This document shows positions 1 to 11,570 of a DNA stretch of 15,349 nucleotides, piece after piece. The DNA comes from Setaria digitata. Its lineage: Eukaryota; Nematoda; Chromadorea; Rhabditida; Setariidae. The notes below the pieces were generated by a model. That model made no database searches, was not told the DNA's origin, and worked only from the letters and a program-made list of their open reading frames with translations. Location of the stretch: the NCBI GenBank assembly GCA_003640385.1, contig RCAB01000854.1, forward strand, positions 1 through 15,349, read 5' to 3'. A program made the position numbers and the translations under genes. Every line of letters begins with the position of its first letter. The first letter of the stretch is position 1.

Positions 1-871
1 AAAAAAAAAAACACGAATATGTCAGTAATAATTAGTAAATCGATTGAACTATTTCATTTGTATCTTCTTTCTATTATTTGCAAGAAATTATAATTATAAA
101 TTGTAAAAATAAAAAAGAAAATTGAAATTCATAAAATTACGAGCAGAATTTTTTGCTTCATTTTATTTATATTATAAGTGAGATATTGTCAGTTATTAAA
201 CTGTAAAGTATCAAGTTGAAACTAAGCGCTACCGAAATTAAAAATTATTAATTAGGTTTACTAGGCCCATTAATTAGCTTTCAATGTCTCCCTCTATTAT
301 TTTATTTCGTTCTTCTCCATCATCACTCTCCCAATCACTTGATTAATTTCAAACGATACCTTTAGATACCTTTCAAACAAGAGTAATAGTAATGGGTTAT
401 TTTCGAATCGACTACAACAAACTAGAAATCATATTTTATCATGCGATACTTTCGTATCACTTTTTATGCTGCTATCATAATCATCTAATAATATATGTAA
501 CATTTTCTTTTCTTTATAGATTCCCTTATCAACAAATTACAATTTCTTTTCTTTTTCTTTTTTCGCACCAGCCATTTCCTCACTCATTTTTTTTTTACTT
601 CTGATATCATTTTTTGTCACCGATAAGTGTTCAGTACTTTGTCTGTCTTTTTGCTGTTTCACGTACGTCTAAAGTTCACTCACCCATATCAGAAGTCATA
701 ACAAACAACATCTTACGATGAAATGTAGAATGGCTTACAACATATTGCTTTAAGGAAATGGAAAAAGAGCTATGATTATAAATTTCTATCATTTTTTTTT
801 TTCTTATTTTCTACGGAATAACTTTCCCAACAAATCAATCGCTCCCCATTTGTAGTTGACTTTTTCTTCAC
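1..871. other. AT-rich flank, no supported gene
   Basis: This stretch lies downstream of the minus-strand dehydrogenase gene. It is AT-rich with T and A runs. The only longer open frame (392-604, plus) is a low-complexity Phe/Tyr/His-rich read-through with no family resemblance and no splice context. I saw no canonical AATAAA on the minus strand close to the dehydrogenase stop codon, so the end of that gene's 3' UTR cannot be placed. Confidence 0.6.
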
Positions 872-3800
872 TTATGCTTGCTTAGCTGTTGAAGAAGTGA
901 GTTCCAGTTTTGGTGGCCAACCGGTTATCCAGTGATAGAATTCACATATCAGGAAATCGCGTATTCCGATAGGTACAAGTAGAAGTACCATATAGAACGA
1001 ATCTCGACCAATACAGTAGCGAAAGCGTGGAGAAATGCTTGTAATAGCATGATAGTATGAATCGATTACCAAATTTAACGATGCTGATGCATCATCATAG
1101 AAAAATTCGGAAAATCGATCACAATCTGTAAAATTTAACGAAATCGTAAAATCTTCGCGATTGATATAAAATCCAAGATGTTAAATTAAATTCATGGAAC
1201 AGATTTGCATCACCAAATTTGAACAATTTCAAATATTTGTTATTTAATATGTAATGATTTAGTCAAGAATTTCTACTTTAAACAATGTCAATGTTGGATA
1301 CTGAATGTTGTGAGATATTGCAAATTAGAAATGGAATTAGTAAAACGTTAATCTTTTATTTGATTTGACAATGTTCCGATTCATACGTACAAAGCTCTTT
1401 AAAAGGACTGTGGAAAACAGTTAGAAGCAAATATCTTATCCGTGATGAAACCATAAATTTTTTAATTTTTTATTTTTCGTTTTTCTCATTATAAATTATG
1501 TAGAAACTTTTCTGTACTGTATGAGCATTTAAATATTTGGGTCTACAGAAATTTTGGACATTCGCATATAGTTCAAAAATTGCCTGTGATATAGAATGAT
1601 TGTCTGATGACAGCATTTTTTATCATTCGTGTATACTGTATGTGTATATCGTGCATATTGTATGCAACTTTTTATGCCTACTGTATAAAATTTTCATATA
1701 TACTGCTTGGAGGTTTTTTGCGTACTGTACAAAGATTGAGCTCTGTGAAAATTTAATTTTGTGTAAATTAGCTCTTTAAGAGCTCTGTGGATAATGTATA
1801 AAGCTTTCATATATGTTTCATACNGTACTGTACAAAGATTGAGCTCTGTGAAAATTTAATTTTGTGTAAATCAGCTCTTTAAGAGCTCTGTGGATAATGT
1901 ATAAAGCTTTCATATATGTTTCATACATTATTTTTATGCTGAAGATTTCGTGCATGCTTTTCTGCATGAACTTCCTATGATTTCGTGTATACTGTATGTG
2001 TATGTCATGCATACTGTATGCATATTTCGTGTATACTGTACCGGAATATTTTAGCATATCAAAATTTATTAAGTTCTAACTCGAAATTTCATTTCTTTAA
2101 GGATTTGATTTAGCCAACGGCTGTGTCCCATGTGGTCTAGTGGCTAGGATTCGTGGCTTTCACCCACGCGGCCCGGGTTCGATTCCCGGCATGGGAAGCT
2201 GTATTCAGCAAAAACCCTTCCTTTTGTAAAAAAAAAAAAAAACATTGCTAGGGCTGATATTGTTAAATGTTACATACATGCTACTATTTGAACATTTCGA
2301 AAACACACAGCTTAAAGTGTGTATTTCGGAACAGGGAGCATTTTTTAATTTGTAGAAANGCTACTATTTGAACATTTCGAAAATACACAGCTTAAAGTGT
2401 GTATTTCGGAACAGGGAGCATTTTTTAATTTGTAGAAAAAGAAGAAAGTTACATTTCTTCTTGAATACTTCACCGCCATATTCAGTTTTTTGCGCATCAT
2501 CTAAGCGATTCCAAGCGGAATTGATACGATTTGCCATGGCCTGTTTATCCATCAGAGTAGTCTTGAATCTGCCAGGTTCCAAGATTGAACAGTGAATCCC
2601 AAATGCGCGCAATTCCTGACTAAACAATAAATCATCCTCATTATTTCAGTCTTTTTTTTTTTTTTTTGGTTTTTTAAACATTTTTCTCCTCTTTTTTTTC
2701 CTCATCAAAAAATATTTCATTTTTTTCTGTTTCAATTTTGGCATCACAGATATCACATTTATGGAAAAATTTTTATAAAAAATTTAATTAACTACTAGTA
2801 GATCTCAGCTCAGCAATAGCAGAGTTTTCTAATATGAATTATTTCGCTACACGAAAAGAAGGATTCCTTAGAAAAATTATAAATTTAATTTAAAAAAAAA
2901 AAAGTTTAGTTTAGAAATGAAATTTGGTCATTTGACTTAGCGAGAAACTATTGAAAAGGATTAGCTAATGTTTGTAAAGACTTCTCAATGAAGACACTGT
3001 AATATACAGTACCGCAAAATATTAATGTAAGCTTCGGTAGCAAATTTTGAGACGGTATACGGTCCAATTCCGGATAGTGCTAAACGGCCACAAACACTGG
3101 TTATCGTTATCACTCGGCCACGAGATTCTTTTAATAAAGGGATAAACGCCTGAAATATTGCTTTTTTTTTTGCTTAAAGCACAATTAATATTTTTTCAAT
3201 AAGACTAAAAAATAATTTTGTTCTTATTTTTAAATGTTACTGTTAAAAATTTGGAATCAAACTCCGGAAAAGAAATTGATTCAAAGGATTTCTTTGAAAA
3301 ACTACTTAATTAATATATCCAATATAATTAAAACATTCCTGGATTTATTTTTAGCCTATTATATTGAATGAAGATAATTAATACAAACATGTGTAACTCG
3401 TATAACTCCAAGAGTGTTCACATCTAAATCTTTAGCATATTCATCAACGGTACACCACTGATCATATCCATAAACTCCCATTGAACCAGCGTTATTTACT
3501 AGTGCCCATAATTCTAAAATATTCATGATAACAATTACGGTAATATAGTAGCTTGATTTTATATTATTGTGTGTGTTTGAAGATTAACTCATCGGATATT
3601 AGTTAATAATTAGTGATTGATTTTTTTTTTGAATATTTTTCTTTAATATTCATTTGGATTGCAAATTCTTTTTTATTGAAAAATCATTTCATTAGAAATT
3701 TATTTGCTTTTTTTTTTGATATTTTAAAGTGTTTGCTTGGCTGCAAAATGCTGCTTATAAAAGCAAATTATGAATGATCAACTGATTTTGTAGAGAAAAC

Positions 3801-4671
3801 TTTTCAACAAGTTTAATCAACTAGTTCATGCTGCACTAATCAACACTATTATCTAAAAATCATATGAAAATAATCAAACTTTTTTTTCAAAAATTATCTT
3901 TATTCTGTCTTGAAAGCAAATCTCTTCTTACATGATTTACACTTTTTTTTTTACATCATAATTTCCATTTGTTAAATGCATTTGGTAAAGATTTGCTATA
4001 CAACGAAAATTTATGTTAATTTAATTTAACAAACTTATTCCAGTTTCCAAACTTCTTTTCACAAAGGAGGCAGCATTCTTGACAGATTCTTCATTGGTAA
4101 CATCAATGTTTACCGGAATTAGCTTTCCGACAGTACACTTTGCTGCTTCGTCGATAGCTTTCATTCCCTGAAAAAGTAAAAGATTCAAAAACATTTAGCA
4201 AATGAATGATTTCTTCCTACAACATTTCTGTGATATAATGATCACTTGATTTCAATGCTATCTTTTCAAACTTTATTTAAATTTTAACCTTTAAGGAATT
4301 TAAAATGAACGGTGTTCCAATTTGTTCTTTTTTTTTTCAAATTTTTTGCTTTTTTTTTGAAGCAAGCAACAAAATGAAGTGAAATGCATTAACTATTCGC
4401 CATATTTCCAACTATTTCTTCTCTGCTCAAATGCTTAAACGAAAAAAATCTGAGGAGAGAATTTTACCTGTTCCGTTAAGCAACCGGCAAATGTTGGCAA
4501 ACCACCTTTCGCGCATTTAATAGCTAACAAGTAGCCGAATCCGGAATCACATCCAGTTATGAAAACGGCTCGAGAATGAAGCTCGTTCAGCTGAACTGAT
4601 TCCAGAATACTTCGAAGAATGTAGTAAAATGAAATTGGAAGTATGAGAAGAGCCAGTATTAACGGTAGCAT
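872..4671 (-). CDS. Short-chain dehydrogenase/reductase, retinol/hydroxysteroid dehydrogenase-like (SDR9C type), six exons
   Basis: Probable membrane-associated NAD(P)-dependent oxidoreductase acting on a retinoid, sterol or similar lipid alcohol; the substrate is not determinable from sequence. Minus-strand exons in order are 4468-4671, 4035-4167, 3389-3513, 3013-3149, 2453-2619 and 872-1125. All junctions are GT/AG and phases agree, giving 339 residues plus TAA. Residues 1-20 are a hydrophobic anchor. The cofactor motif TGCDSGFG is at 39-46, NNAG at 119-122, catalytic Ser at 172, YTVSK (Tyr185, Lys189) at 185-189, and EPG at 214-216. The C-terminus has the SPRFRY segment followed by a hydrophobic stretch, as in retinol and 17-beta-hydroxysteroid dehydrogenases. 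Length suits that family. The start is the first Met, preceded by a good splice acceptor. Intron 5 contains a tRNA gene and two assembly joins, none in coding sequence. Nematode relatives are the DHS proteins; which one is the orthologue is not settled here. Confidence 0.9.
1628..2042. repeat. GTATACTGTA / GCATACTGTATGC-rich interspersed repeats
   Basis: Short related units such as TCGTGTATACTGTATGTGTA recur at 1628-1740 and again at 1983-2042, several of them with internal palindromes (GTATAC, GCATGC-like). They look like a degenerate minisatellite or remnants of a small repeat. No terminal repeats or coding capacity are visible. Confidence 0.5.
1722..1926. repeat. 102-base direct repeat around a single N (assembly join 1)
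   Basis: Copy one (1722-1823) and copy two (1825-1926) are the same length, differ at one base (T1769 versus C1872), and are separated only by the N at 1824. This is what unmerged overlapping contig ends look like. The repeat lies in intron 5 of the dehydrogenase gene. Confidence 0.9.
2126..2197 (+). tRNA. tRNA-Glu (anticodon UUC)
   Basis: A full cloverleaf is visible. The acceptor stem TCCCATG (2126-2132) pairs with CATGGGA (2190-2196), with A2197 as discriminator. The anticodon stem CGTGG/CCACG encloses the loop CTTTCAC with anticodon TTC at 2159-2161, and the T arm reads CCGGGTTCGATTCCCGG. The pattern of A and B boxes fits eukaryotic tRNA-Glu. There is no intron and CCA is not encoded. 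A TTTT at 2222-2225 can serve as the Pol III terminator. The gene lies inside, and antisense to, intron 5 of the dehydrogenase gene. Confidence 0.96.
2222..2225 (+). terminator. Likely Pol III terminator of tRNA-Glu
   Basis: TTTT is the first run of four or more T after the mature tRNA end, 25 bases downstream, within the normal range for a Pol III stop. Confidence 0.5.
2280..2438. repeat. 79-base direct repeat around a single N (assembly join 2)
   Basis: Copy one (2280-2358) and copy two (2360-2438) flank the N at 2359 and differ at one base (C versus T in the AAAAYACAC segment). The second copy ends 14 bases from exon 5 of the dehydrogenase gene, so coding sequence is not disturbed. Confidence 0.9.
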
Positions 4672-4689
4672 TTAAAGCGAAAATTGATG

Positions 4690-4706
4690 CTGCAAAAAAA
4701 GAAAAA
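4690..4706 (-). promoter_or_regulatory. Probable trans-splice (SL) acceptor for the dehydrogenase gene
   Basis: On the minus strand a T/C tract ends in TTTTTTTGCAG at 4690, and the dehydrogenase ATG follows after an 18-base leader (4672-4689). A strong acceptor this close to the start with no obvious upstream exon is the usual nematode arrangement for spliced-leader addition. It could instead be the acceptor of a 5' UTR intron. Confidence 0.55.
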
Positions 4707-5092
4707 AGAAAATCGAAAAATAAAAATAAGGCTAAAATTAATCTTTCTAAAGTAATTTTCACAGAAGAATGATTTCTCATGATATTACTAGAAGAAGATT
4801 GTAATATTTGCATCTACGTGTAGGATGCATAAGATATGTGCCTAAGATATTAAAAGACGTGAGATGCGGACGTGTATTAGTATTTCTGCAAATGTCATTA
4901 ATTTTAAATCATTGTTATGTGTTCGAATTTCAAAAAAAAAAAAAAAAAAAGTTAGAATTTTGCAGTTAGAATTTTTATAAGCAGAATTCTTACAAAGAAA
5001 AAGTAAGAACACATTAACGTTCGGCAACACTATTTTTTTCTTGAAATGAACTTCCATGCTGATGTGATACTTATTTTAGTGAAATTCTTTTC

Positions 5093-5294
5093 TGTAATTT
5101 ATTTCAAATTTCAAAAATTTCAATTTCGTCCATTTCAATTTATTTTAAATTTTAAATTCTTTGAATCAAAAAAAAAAAAAAGAACGAGAACAANTTGTAA
5201 TTTATTTCAAATTTCAAAAATTTCAATTTCGTCTATTTCAATTTATTTTAAATTTTAAATTCTTTGAATCAAAAAAAAAAAAGAACGAGAACAA
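5093..5294. repeat. About 100-base direct repeat around a single N (assembly join 3)
   Basis: Copy one (5093-5193) and copy two (5196-5294) flank the N at 5194. They differ by one C/T substitution and by two A in a homopolymer (14 versus 12). The open frames that cross this stretch are products of the repeat and are not genes. Confidence 0.88.
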
Positions 5295-7409
5295 GACAAA
5301 AGGCTTTTATAAAAATTTAATGGCTGAAAAAGATCCATTTGAAGAATGAAAGTTATAATAATAAAAAGGTAAAATAAGTTTTAAAAAATAAATCAAGGTT
5401 ATCAATAAATATTGATAAAATCAATAGATCAGTTTGACAACCTCTTATCAATCCTAAATTTTTTGTGATTATTTTTATCAGGGATAAAAGTACGTAGATG
5501 TACTTGAGATACTACTCAGGTGATTTACCACTGTTAGATAAAAAGGAGGTCATTAATCATTTCACAGAAAGGTCAACAAGACAATTAAATGATTGCGAAG
5601 AAAAAAAAACTGTGGCAAGAAAAAGAGCAAGTTTGCATTTGCAGATTATTTGCGAAAACGAAGGAAAATGAGCAAAAATTAATTATCACAAATTTAATTT
5701 ATTCACATTAAAAAAAAAAGAAAAATAAAGAAAAATAAAGCAAAATAAAAAGTCGAATTTTCGACTAAGACTAATTTCTCTGTTTGTTAAAAATTTAAGA
5801 TTGCATAATTTTGCGGCGTTTGATTTCGTTTTAATTCAAATGTGAAGTTGCTTATTTTAAAGATGAGAATTTGCTGTGCTGTATTTTTAGCTTCCAATAT
5901 GCGATGGTTTTGGAAATCATTCTTGTAATTCAAATTTTCGATTTCAATTCTGTTAATTACACGAAATGAGAAAAAAATCAAAATCAAATTAATAAAAGGC
6001 TTACTTGTTTTTTATGTTTGACTGAATTAATCTTTATTAAAATGAAAATGTTGAAAATATTAAATCAATAAGATGTCATCAAATGTTAAAAAATTTTCTT
6101 TCAATTTAGCTTTTCAGAATGGTTTTTTAACTTCTTCTTTCCATACCTTAACTGAATGATTCTGTGAGCCGTTTAGTTTTCTTTCTCAACAAACCTTTAC
6201 TGATAAACTGGTTTAAACTAAAATAAATTTTGTTCTTAAAATTTTTACTGATCTTTTTATTTTTTTCTTTTCAATAAACAACGTTTACTAAAAAAAAAAA
6301 ACTGGAACGATGAAAGGAAAGAAAGAAATTCACCGTTGAAATGTTCATGGTAATATGACTAATTAAACTGATAATTAATTAGAAATGAATGATATGGTGC
6401 GGTCTTATCTTACAGGCCAGAGCCATGAATCTTCCAAAGCAAGAAGTGTTTCATTTAATTTTTTGCACATGATAGAATAAGTCCAAGTATAACTGTTAAT
6501 ATTTATTGTAATTTTTTCATCGATGACATGAATTGAAAGTCAGTTAAATCATTAATTGAAATACTGAGTTATAATTATAATTATTACTATTGGGAGGGAA
6601 AATATCCAATGGAAAGAGCGAATTTTGATAAATTTATAAATTTTTCGCCTAAAATTTCACTTTTCATAAAATAACCTTCACTTTGTTCAACTTTTTCAAT
6701 AATCAGAATTGATAATGAATTCGAACTGTTTGAATTGCTAAATCAGCAATTTATGATCTTTCTTTATAAGTTGGAATTCATTAAGTTTTAGACCACGAAA
6801 ACAAGTTGTCATATTCGAAGATATATACGAATAATAATAATCAGACATTAAAAGAAATGCGCAATCTGATCCTTTATCCATTAATTACTCGAATTCTTAA
6901 TAATGAAATAATAAAAATGTAAAAAGGCAAGACTTAAAATTAGGAGCAAACAACTGCAATTAGTTGATTAATCAATTCTACAGCAGAATAGCGTAAATAG
7001 GAAGCTTGCCTTGAGACTGAAAATGTCACTTTTAAAAAGAAAAAAAAAAAATTTAATGTCATTTAATTTGCCATTTTATGCAGCAAAAGATCAACTTATT
7101 ACAAATTTATGCACAAGTGAAATGAGTAAGAATTGAAATATTTATCATTTCAATTTAGGAATGTATATTGGAACGAAAGGTTCATAATTTAAGAGGTACA
7201 TGTCAAATTTTAATTTTAATACATGTTATGACATCGAGTTTTAAGTCAAAGTTTTCTATCATTCTTGATTTTTATTCATTATAGAATATGAACTCAGTGG
7301 GAAAGCATGCTGTTAACAAATATGGATGAGAAGATATTTTTATATGACTGATTCATGGCATTTGATATTCTGTATGATTGAAAATTTCAAGGCAGTTGAT
7401 CAATATCAT

Positions 7410-7433
7410 TGGCAGGTGACATGGCAGGTGACA
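7410..7433. repeat. Perfect 2 x 12-base tandem repeat
   Basis: TGGCAGGTGACA occurs twice head to tail. It stands out for its G content in the surrounding AT-rich DNA. No function is apparent. Confidence 0.8.
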
Positions 7434-8698
7434 GTTTATCGATTAATAAATTCATCGTAAATATTGCTTTATGTTTGTATGAAAACAACTTAAATTAAAA
7501 CTGAAGCATCTTTTCCTTTCTTTAATAAGAGAAAAATGAATTAAGGAATTAGCTGAAATAATAAATGTGAACGATAATCGAAAATTTACACACCTTAATC
7601 TGATGAGAATGCGAAATTGTTTTAATTGTAATGAAGCATTGATAAAATCTATTCATTATCAATGATTAGTTGCAATTTTTTTTTTCCAATGCGAGTTACG
7701 GGAATGCTTATGCAATTGAAAAAAGTGGAAACAAAAATAGTGTAATTAAAGCTTTAAATGAATGACCGTTAATTATAAAAATTAAAAACGCTTTGTTTGA
7801 AATGATTTTATCAATACTGTTCACGATTGACAGTGATAATTTCATATTCAATCCAACAATCGTGAAGATTTGAAGTGAAAAGTGTGAATATGCAAAAATA
7901 TGCAAAATAAGCTTCAAAGAAAAAAAATTGTAATGTAAAAAGAAAAATTTGGGGAAGGGAAAAAATATTTTTTTTCTTTTTGATAAATAAAGAAAAAGAA
8001 ATAGTCGCTGCTACTGTTGGTGGAAAATAAAAAGAATAAAAAAAATAAAAAATAAAAATTAAAAACTAAAAGATTATTTTATTAAATTTTACTGACGAAA
8101 AAACAGACATAAAAGAGTGTAGAAATTTGAAATTGAATTTATTCATACTTATTGTCCACAGGGAAACGGTTACACACATATATTATATATCTATATATGT
8201 TTCAGCCAGGTAATATTTGAAGTCCAGGTGTTAATTGCAAGGACTGGTATCATGAATGCTTCTTTTTCTTTGCTGTTTAATTAATTTAAATGCTCTGAAA
8301 TTTCAAAAAATTTCATGGCACTCATGCCATCTTCTGTCTTTCATTTTAAATAAATTAATGGTTTCCCTAAAAGAAAAAAAATTTTTCTTCCAATCTGTGA
8401 AAAATTAAAAATAAAAAATTCTGTTAAAAATTTATACCATTTTTGACACACTTAATTAATTACTCGTAAAATTCAATTAATTACTTGTGAAAAATTTTTG
8501 ATTCAGTACGTATATTGTTGATGTAGTGCATTTTATTTGCTAAAAAGGATATTATGAAAAAAAAATGAATAGTTTTTTACATTAATTAAATAGCTAATTT
8601 TTTGCATTCCCTTTTCTCCAATTTAAATTTTAAACATTAAATTTTTTTCTTAATTAAAAAGCAAAAGTTCTCTAACCATTTTTGCATTTTTTTGTCAG

Positions 8699-10790
8699 AC
8701 ATTCCTGATGGAAGAGCTGCAGATAAAACAGTTTACCTGATAGGTGCGCAGTTGCAAGAAAAGCGCTCAGAGCAAAATCTTGTTCGAGCGGAAAGTATAA
8801 ATGAGTTCGTTGAACGGATGAAACATCTAGGTATATTGGTCTAATTTTAATTTGCTCAATCAAATAATCTCAACTAACTTAATGGTAGAAAATTTTTAAA
8901 TTGTATTCAATAAATTTTATTTTTAATTCACAAAAGTTATATCTTTTCTTCTCATTTCCAAATTGCATTTCACAAAATTTTTTTTCTTTTTTTTAAAATA
9001 ATTACAATAAATGCAGAGAAAAATTAATGATTTGTTGAGAAACATCAAAAATGTTAGCGGAACATGATACGATGGTACGAAAGGAACGGCATATATCGAG
9101 TTTTATGAGGAACATGAAGGTGAAAAGTTTGCAAAATATGTAATGAATTTAATTTCGTATGGAAGGTAATTTAAAAAGGAAAAAGAAACGAATCTTCCAC
9201 TGTTCATTAACTAAATTCCTTTTTTGTTTCTAAATCTGAAATTTTTTCCATAATTGTAGTCAATCTTTTTTAATTTCTTTTTTTTCATCAATCTTTTTTT
9301 TTTTTTTTTTTTTTTTGTTCTTAGATTTTAATTACATATCTAATATATATCTTAATTAATAGATATGATATGTTTTAATTATAAACTAGCATATTTTAAG
9401 TGCAGTTTGACATCTTTTAATTATGATTTGGTATATCTAAATTACGATGCCTTTTAACTTTTAAAATTGATTGCTTCCTAAACATAATTTTCTGTTCTCT
9501 TTTTCTCTTTTTTTATCTCAAAGTAACGCTAAAAAAAATTAAAACAAAAGTGTTAATTTTCAAAAAATAATTTAATTAAATAATTTGTAATTTGATTCAA
9601 AAATGAAATTTTAGGAAATTGTTAACTAAACAAATAGTCGGTTATGCTGTATAAATGGTCATTAGAATTAGGCAAAAAAATTCGATTATTGAATATTTTG
9701 AAAATTTTGATAAATTTAGAAAAATCGATACACACAAATTGTGCTTTTCAATGAAGGAGCAGTGACACTTGATGTGACAAAAAATGATGCAAAAGATGAT
9801 GATTATATTCATGCCACTAAGATAAAAGGCAAATTTGGGAATTATGTGTTAGCACAGGTGGCTTTCCTTCTTGGGTCGAATTATAAAATAAAGTTAATTT
9901 TGAATTTTATTCCTTAATTGCTTAACTAATTTATTCGATAATGATAATATTGAGTGATCATCAAAAGTAAACGCTATCAGTGATATAATTTTTTCATGAA
10001 AAAAAGATGATTTAAGCGAGCAGCTTAAGTCGATAAAAGATAAAAGTTGATAAGAATATGAAAAATATGAATGACACAATGAATTCGATCTTTTTTTTTT
10101 TTCATGAAAAATTGCGTATTTTTGACAGAGTCCGAAGCGTACAACAGTGGATTCATGGTTACGAATGATTTGGCAACTTAATATAACCATTATAGTATGC
10201 TTGATACCACTTGTCTCTAAGGACAAATGCGCCAAATATTTTGAAAAAAAGGAGGGCAAGAAGCTAAAGGTATTATAATTTTTTAATTGATTTTACTGAT
10301 ACATTAAATTATACCCATTCCGATAATCTTCCCTCAGTGAGAACAGTCTTGTTAATCTGTATTAAACATTATTATCATTGTGAAATGAATGATATGGAAT
10401 AAATCCTTATAGCAAAAGTATTTTATGATTAAAACGCTTGCATCACGGAAACAAGGACCTATAATGACGTATATTTTGAAAGTTACGAATAAGTATGATC
10501 CACAAGAACGTTTGATATACGTACTTATGTTCACTGGATGGCAAGAAGTAAGTTTCTGGAAAAGATATCCGTTTCGTATTCAAACTATTTACTGGACATT
10601 GTTTACTTTAGGCAATTAATTTTCTATTTATTATTATTAGTTTTTTTTTTTTTTGGAATTTTCAATCAATCGAGCTCTTTTTTAAATTGATGAAAAAAAA
10701 AAAAAAAAAAGGAAGCAAAGTAAGTTGCTGTTGAATGATTGATAATAATTGAAAAAAAAAAAAAAATTTAGGCACTAAAGCATTTCGGCG

Positions 10791-10824
<34 letters not shown>

Positions 10825-11501
10825 ATGAGAATTAGGATGTAATGAATTCATTTGCAATTTATTTTATTTGTCATTAGAACATTTTTTTATTATATATACA
10901 TTTATCCTTTTTTTTTTCATCTCATTGAATGGTTAATAGCGATTCTTATAATGATAACAAAAATTTATTAATTTTTAGCAGCAATTATTATGATATATTT
11001 GTAAATGTGCTTTATTAAAAATATTGGATAATATAACATTTTGCTAATCACTAGTTTTTTTTTTCTTCCTTTCCTTATCTTATCTTAAAATATACTATTA
11101 ATTTAAATTTTTTCCAAATTTATTTATTATTTGACAGAAAAAAAAAATGCCAAAAAATCACTTAACAATAAATGGCCAAAAAAGCCTGCTAATTAATTGC
11201 TCGCTTATTTTAAAATTACAATCTTGCAAGGTATCACAAAAACCAGAAATTACCGAACTTCTCAGTCTTCTTCGTGCAACATGGGCTCTTGAACAAAGCA
11301 ATGTATCTGATAAAAAATATCCAACCTTAGTTCATGGTGTTAGTGGAACACGAAGGACTGGAACATATGTGCTTCTGTCAATGCTTTGTAGACAGGTTGT
11401 TACCATTATTGCATTCATTATATTTAGCGCATTTCTACTAAATTATTAATAATTATTAATTAAATTTCAAATAATGATAATAATTATGCTTTGTAAACAG
11501 C

Positions 11502-11570
<69 letters not shown>

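Larger units (their letters stand above)
1126..2452 (-). other. Intron 5 of the dehydrogenase gene, with a nested tRNA
   Basis: The 1,327-base intron joins ...AAAT|GTAACT at 2453 to TTTTACAG|AT at 1125. The split codon rebuilds Tyr256, and the protein continues in frame into a family-typical C-terminus. It holds a plus-strand tRNA-Glu, a GTATACTGTA-type repeat region, and two single-N joins each bracketed by near-identical copies, so the true intron is probably shorter than shown. Confidence 0.8.
4690..8698. other. AT-rich region between the two divergent genes
   Basis: About 4 kb with frequent A/T runs, some AAATAAAG-like low complexity (5709-5750) and AAATAAA repeats (8036-8070), one assembly join, and a TATATA tract near 8175-8200. 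No reading frame here resembles a known family. It should contain the control region and the missing first exon(s) of the phosphatase-like gene, but I could not place either with confidence. Confidence 0.5.

Noticed and set aside
1722..1926. Tandem repeat of biological origin
   Set aside because: The pattern recurs at all three Ns in the window, which points to assembly overlap instead.
2368..2595. Plus-strand open frame opposite dehydrogenase exon 5
   Set aside because: It is the antisense shadow of a well-supported exon, extended through the assembly repeat.
4547..4813. Minus-strand open frame overlapping the dehydrogenase first exon
   Set aside because: It is in a different frame from the exon with the TGCDSGFG motif and has no family resemblance.
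5046..5349. Plus-strand open frames rich in Phe, Lys and Ser
   Set aside because: They are translations of the duplicated low-complexity sequence around the N at 5194.
5787..5987. 66-codon minus-strand open frame
   Set aside because: It is AT-driven Ile/Asn/Phe-rich composition with no motif, start context or splice partners.
9013..9168. Alternative frame through 9013-9168 (starting MQRKINDLL) as the PTP exon
   Set aside because: It contains an in-frame TGA at 9067-9069 and its entry phase does not match the exon ending at 8830. The frame of 9040-9139 matches both neighbouring phases and has no stop.
9894..10259. 121-codon minus-strand open frame
   Set aside because: It lies antisense to the PTP exon 10129-10269 and the preceding intron; the plus strand encodes clear PTP sequence there.
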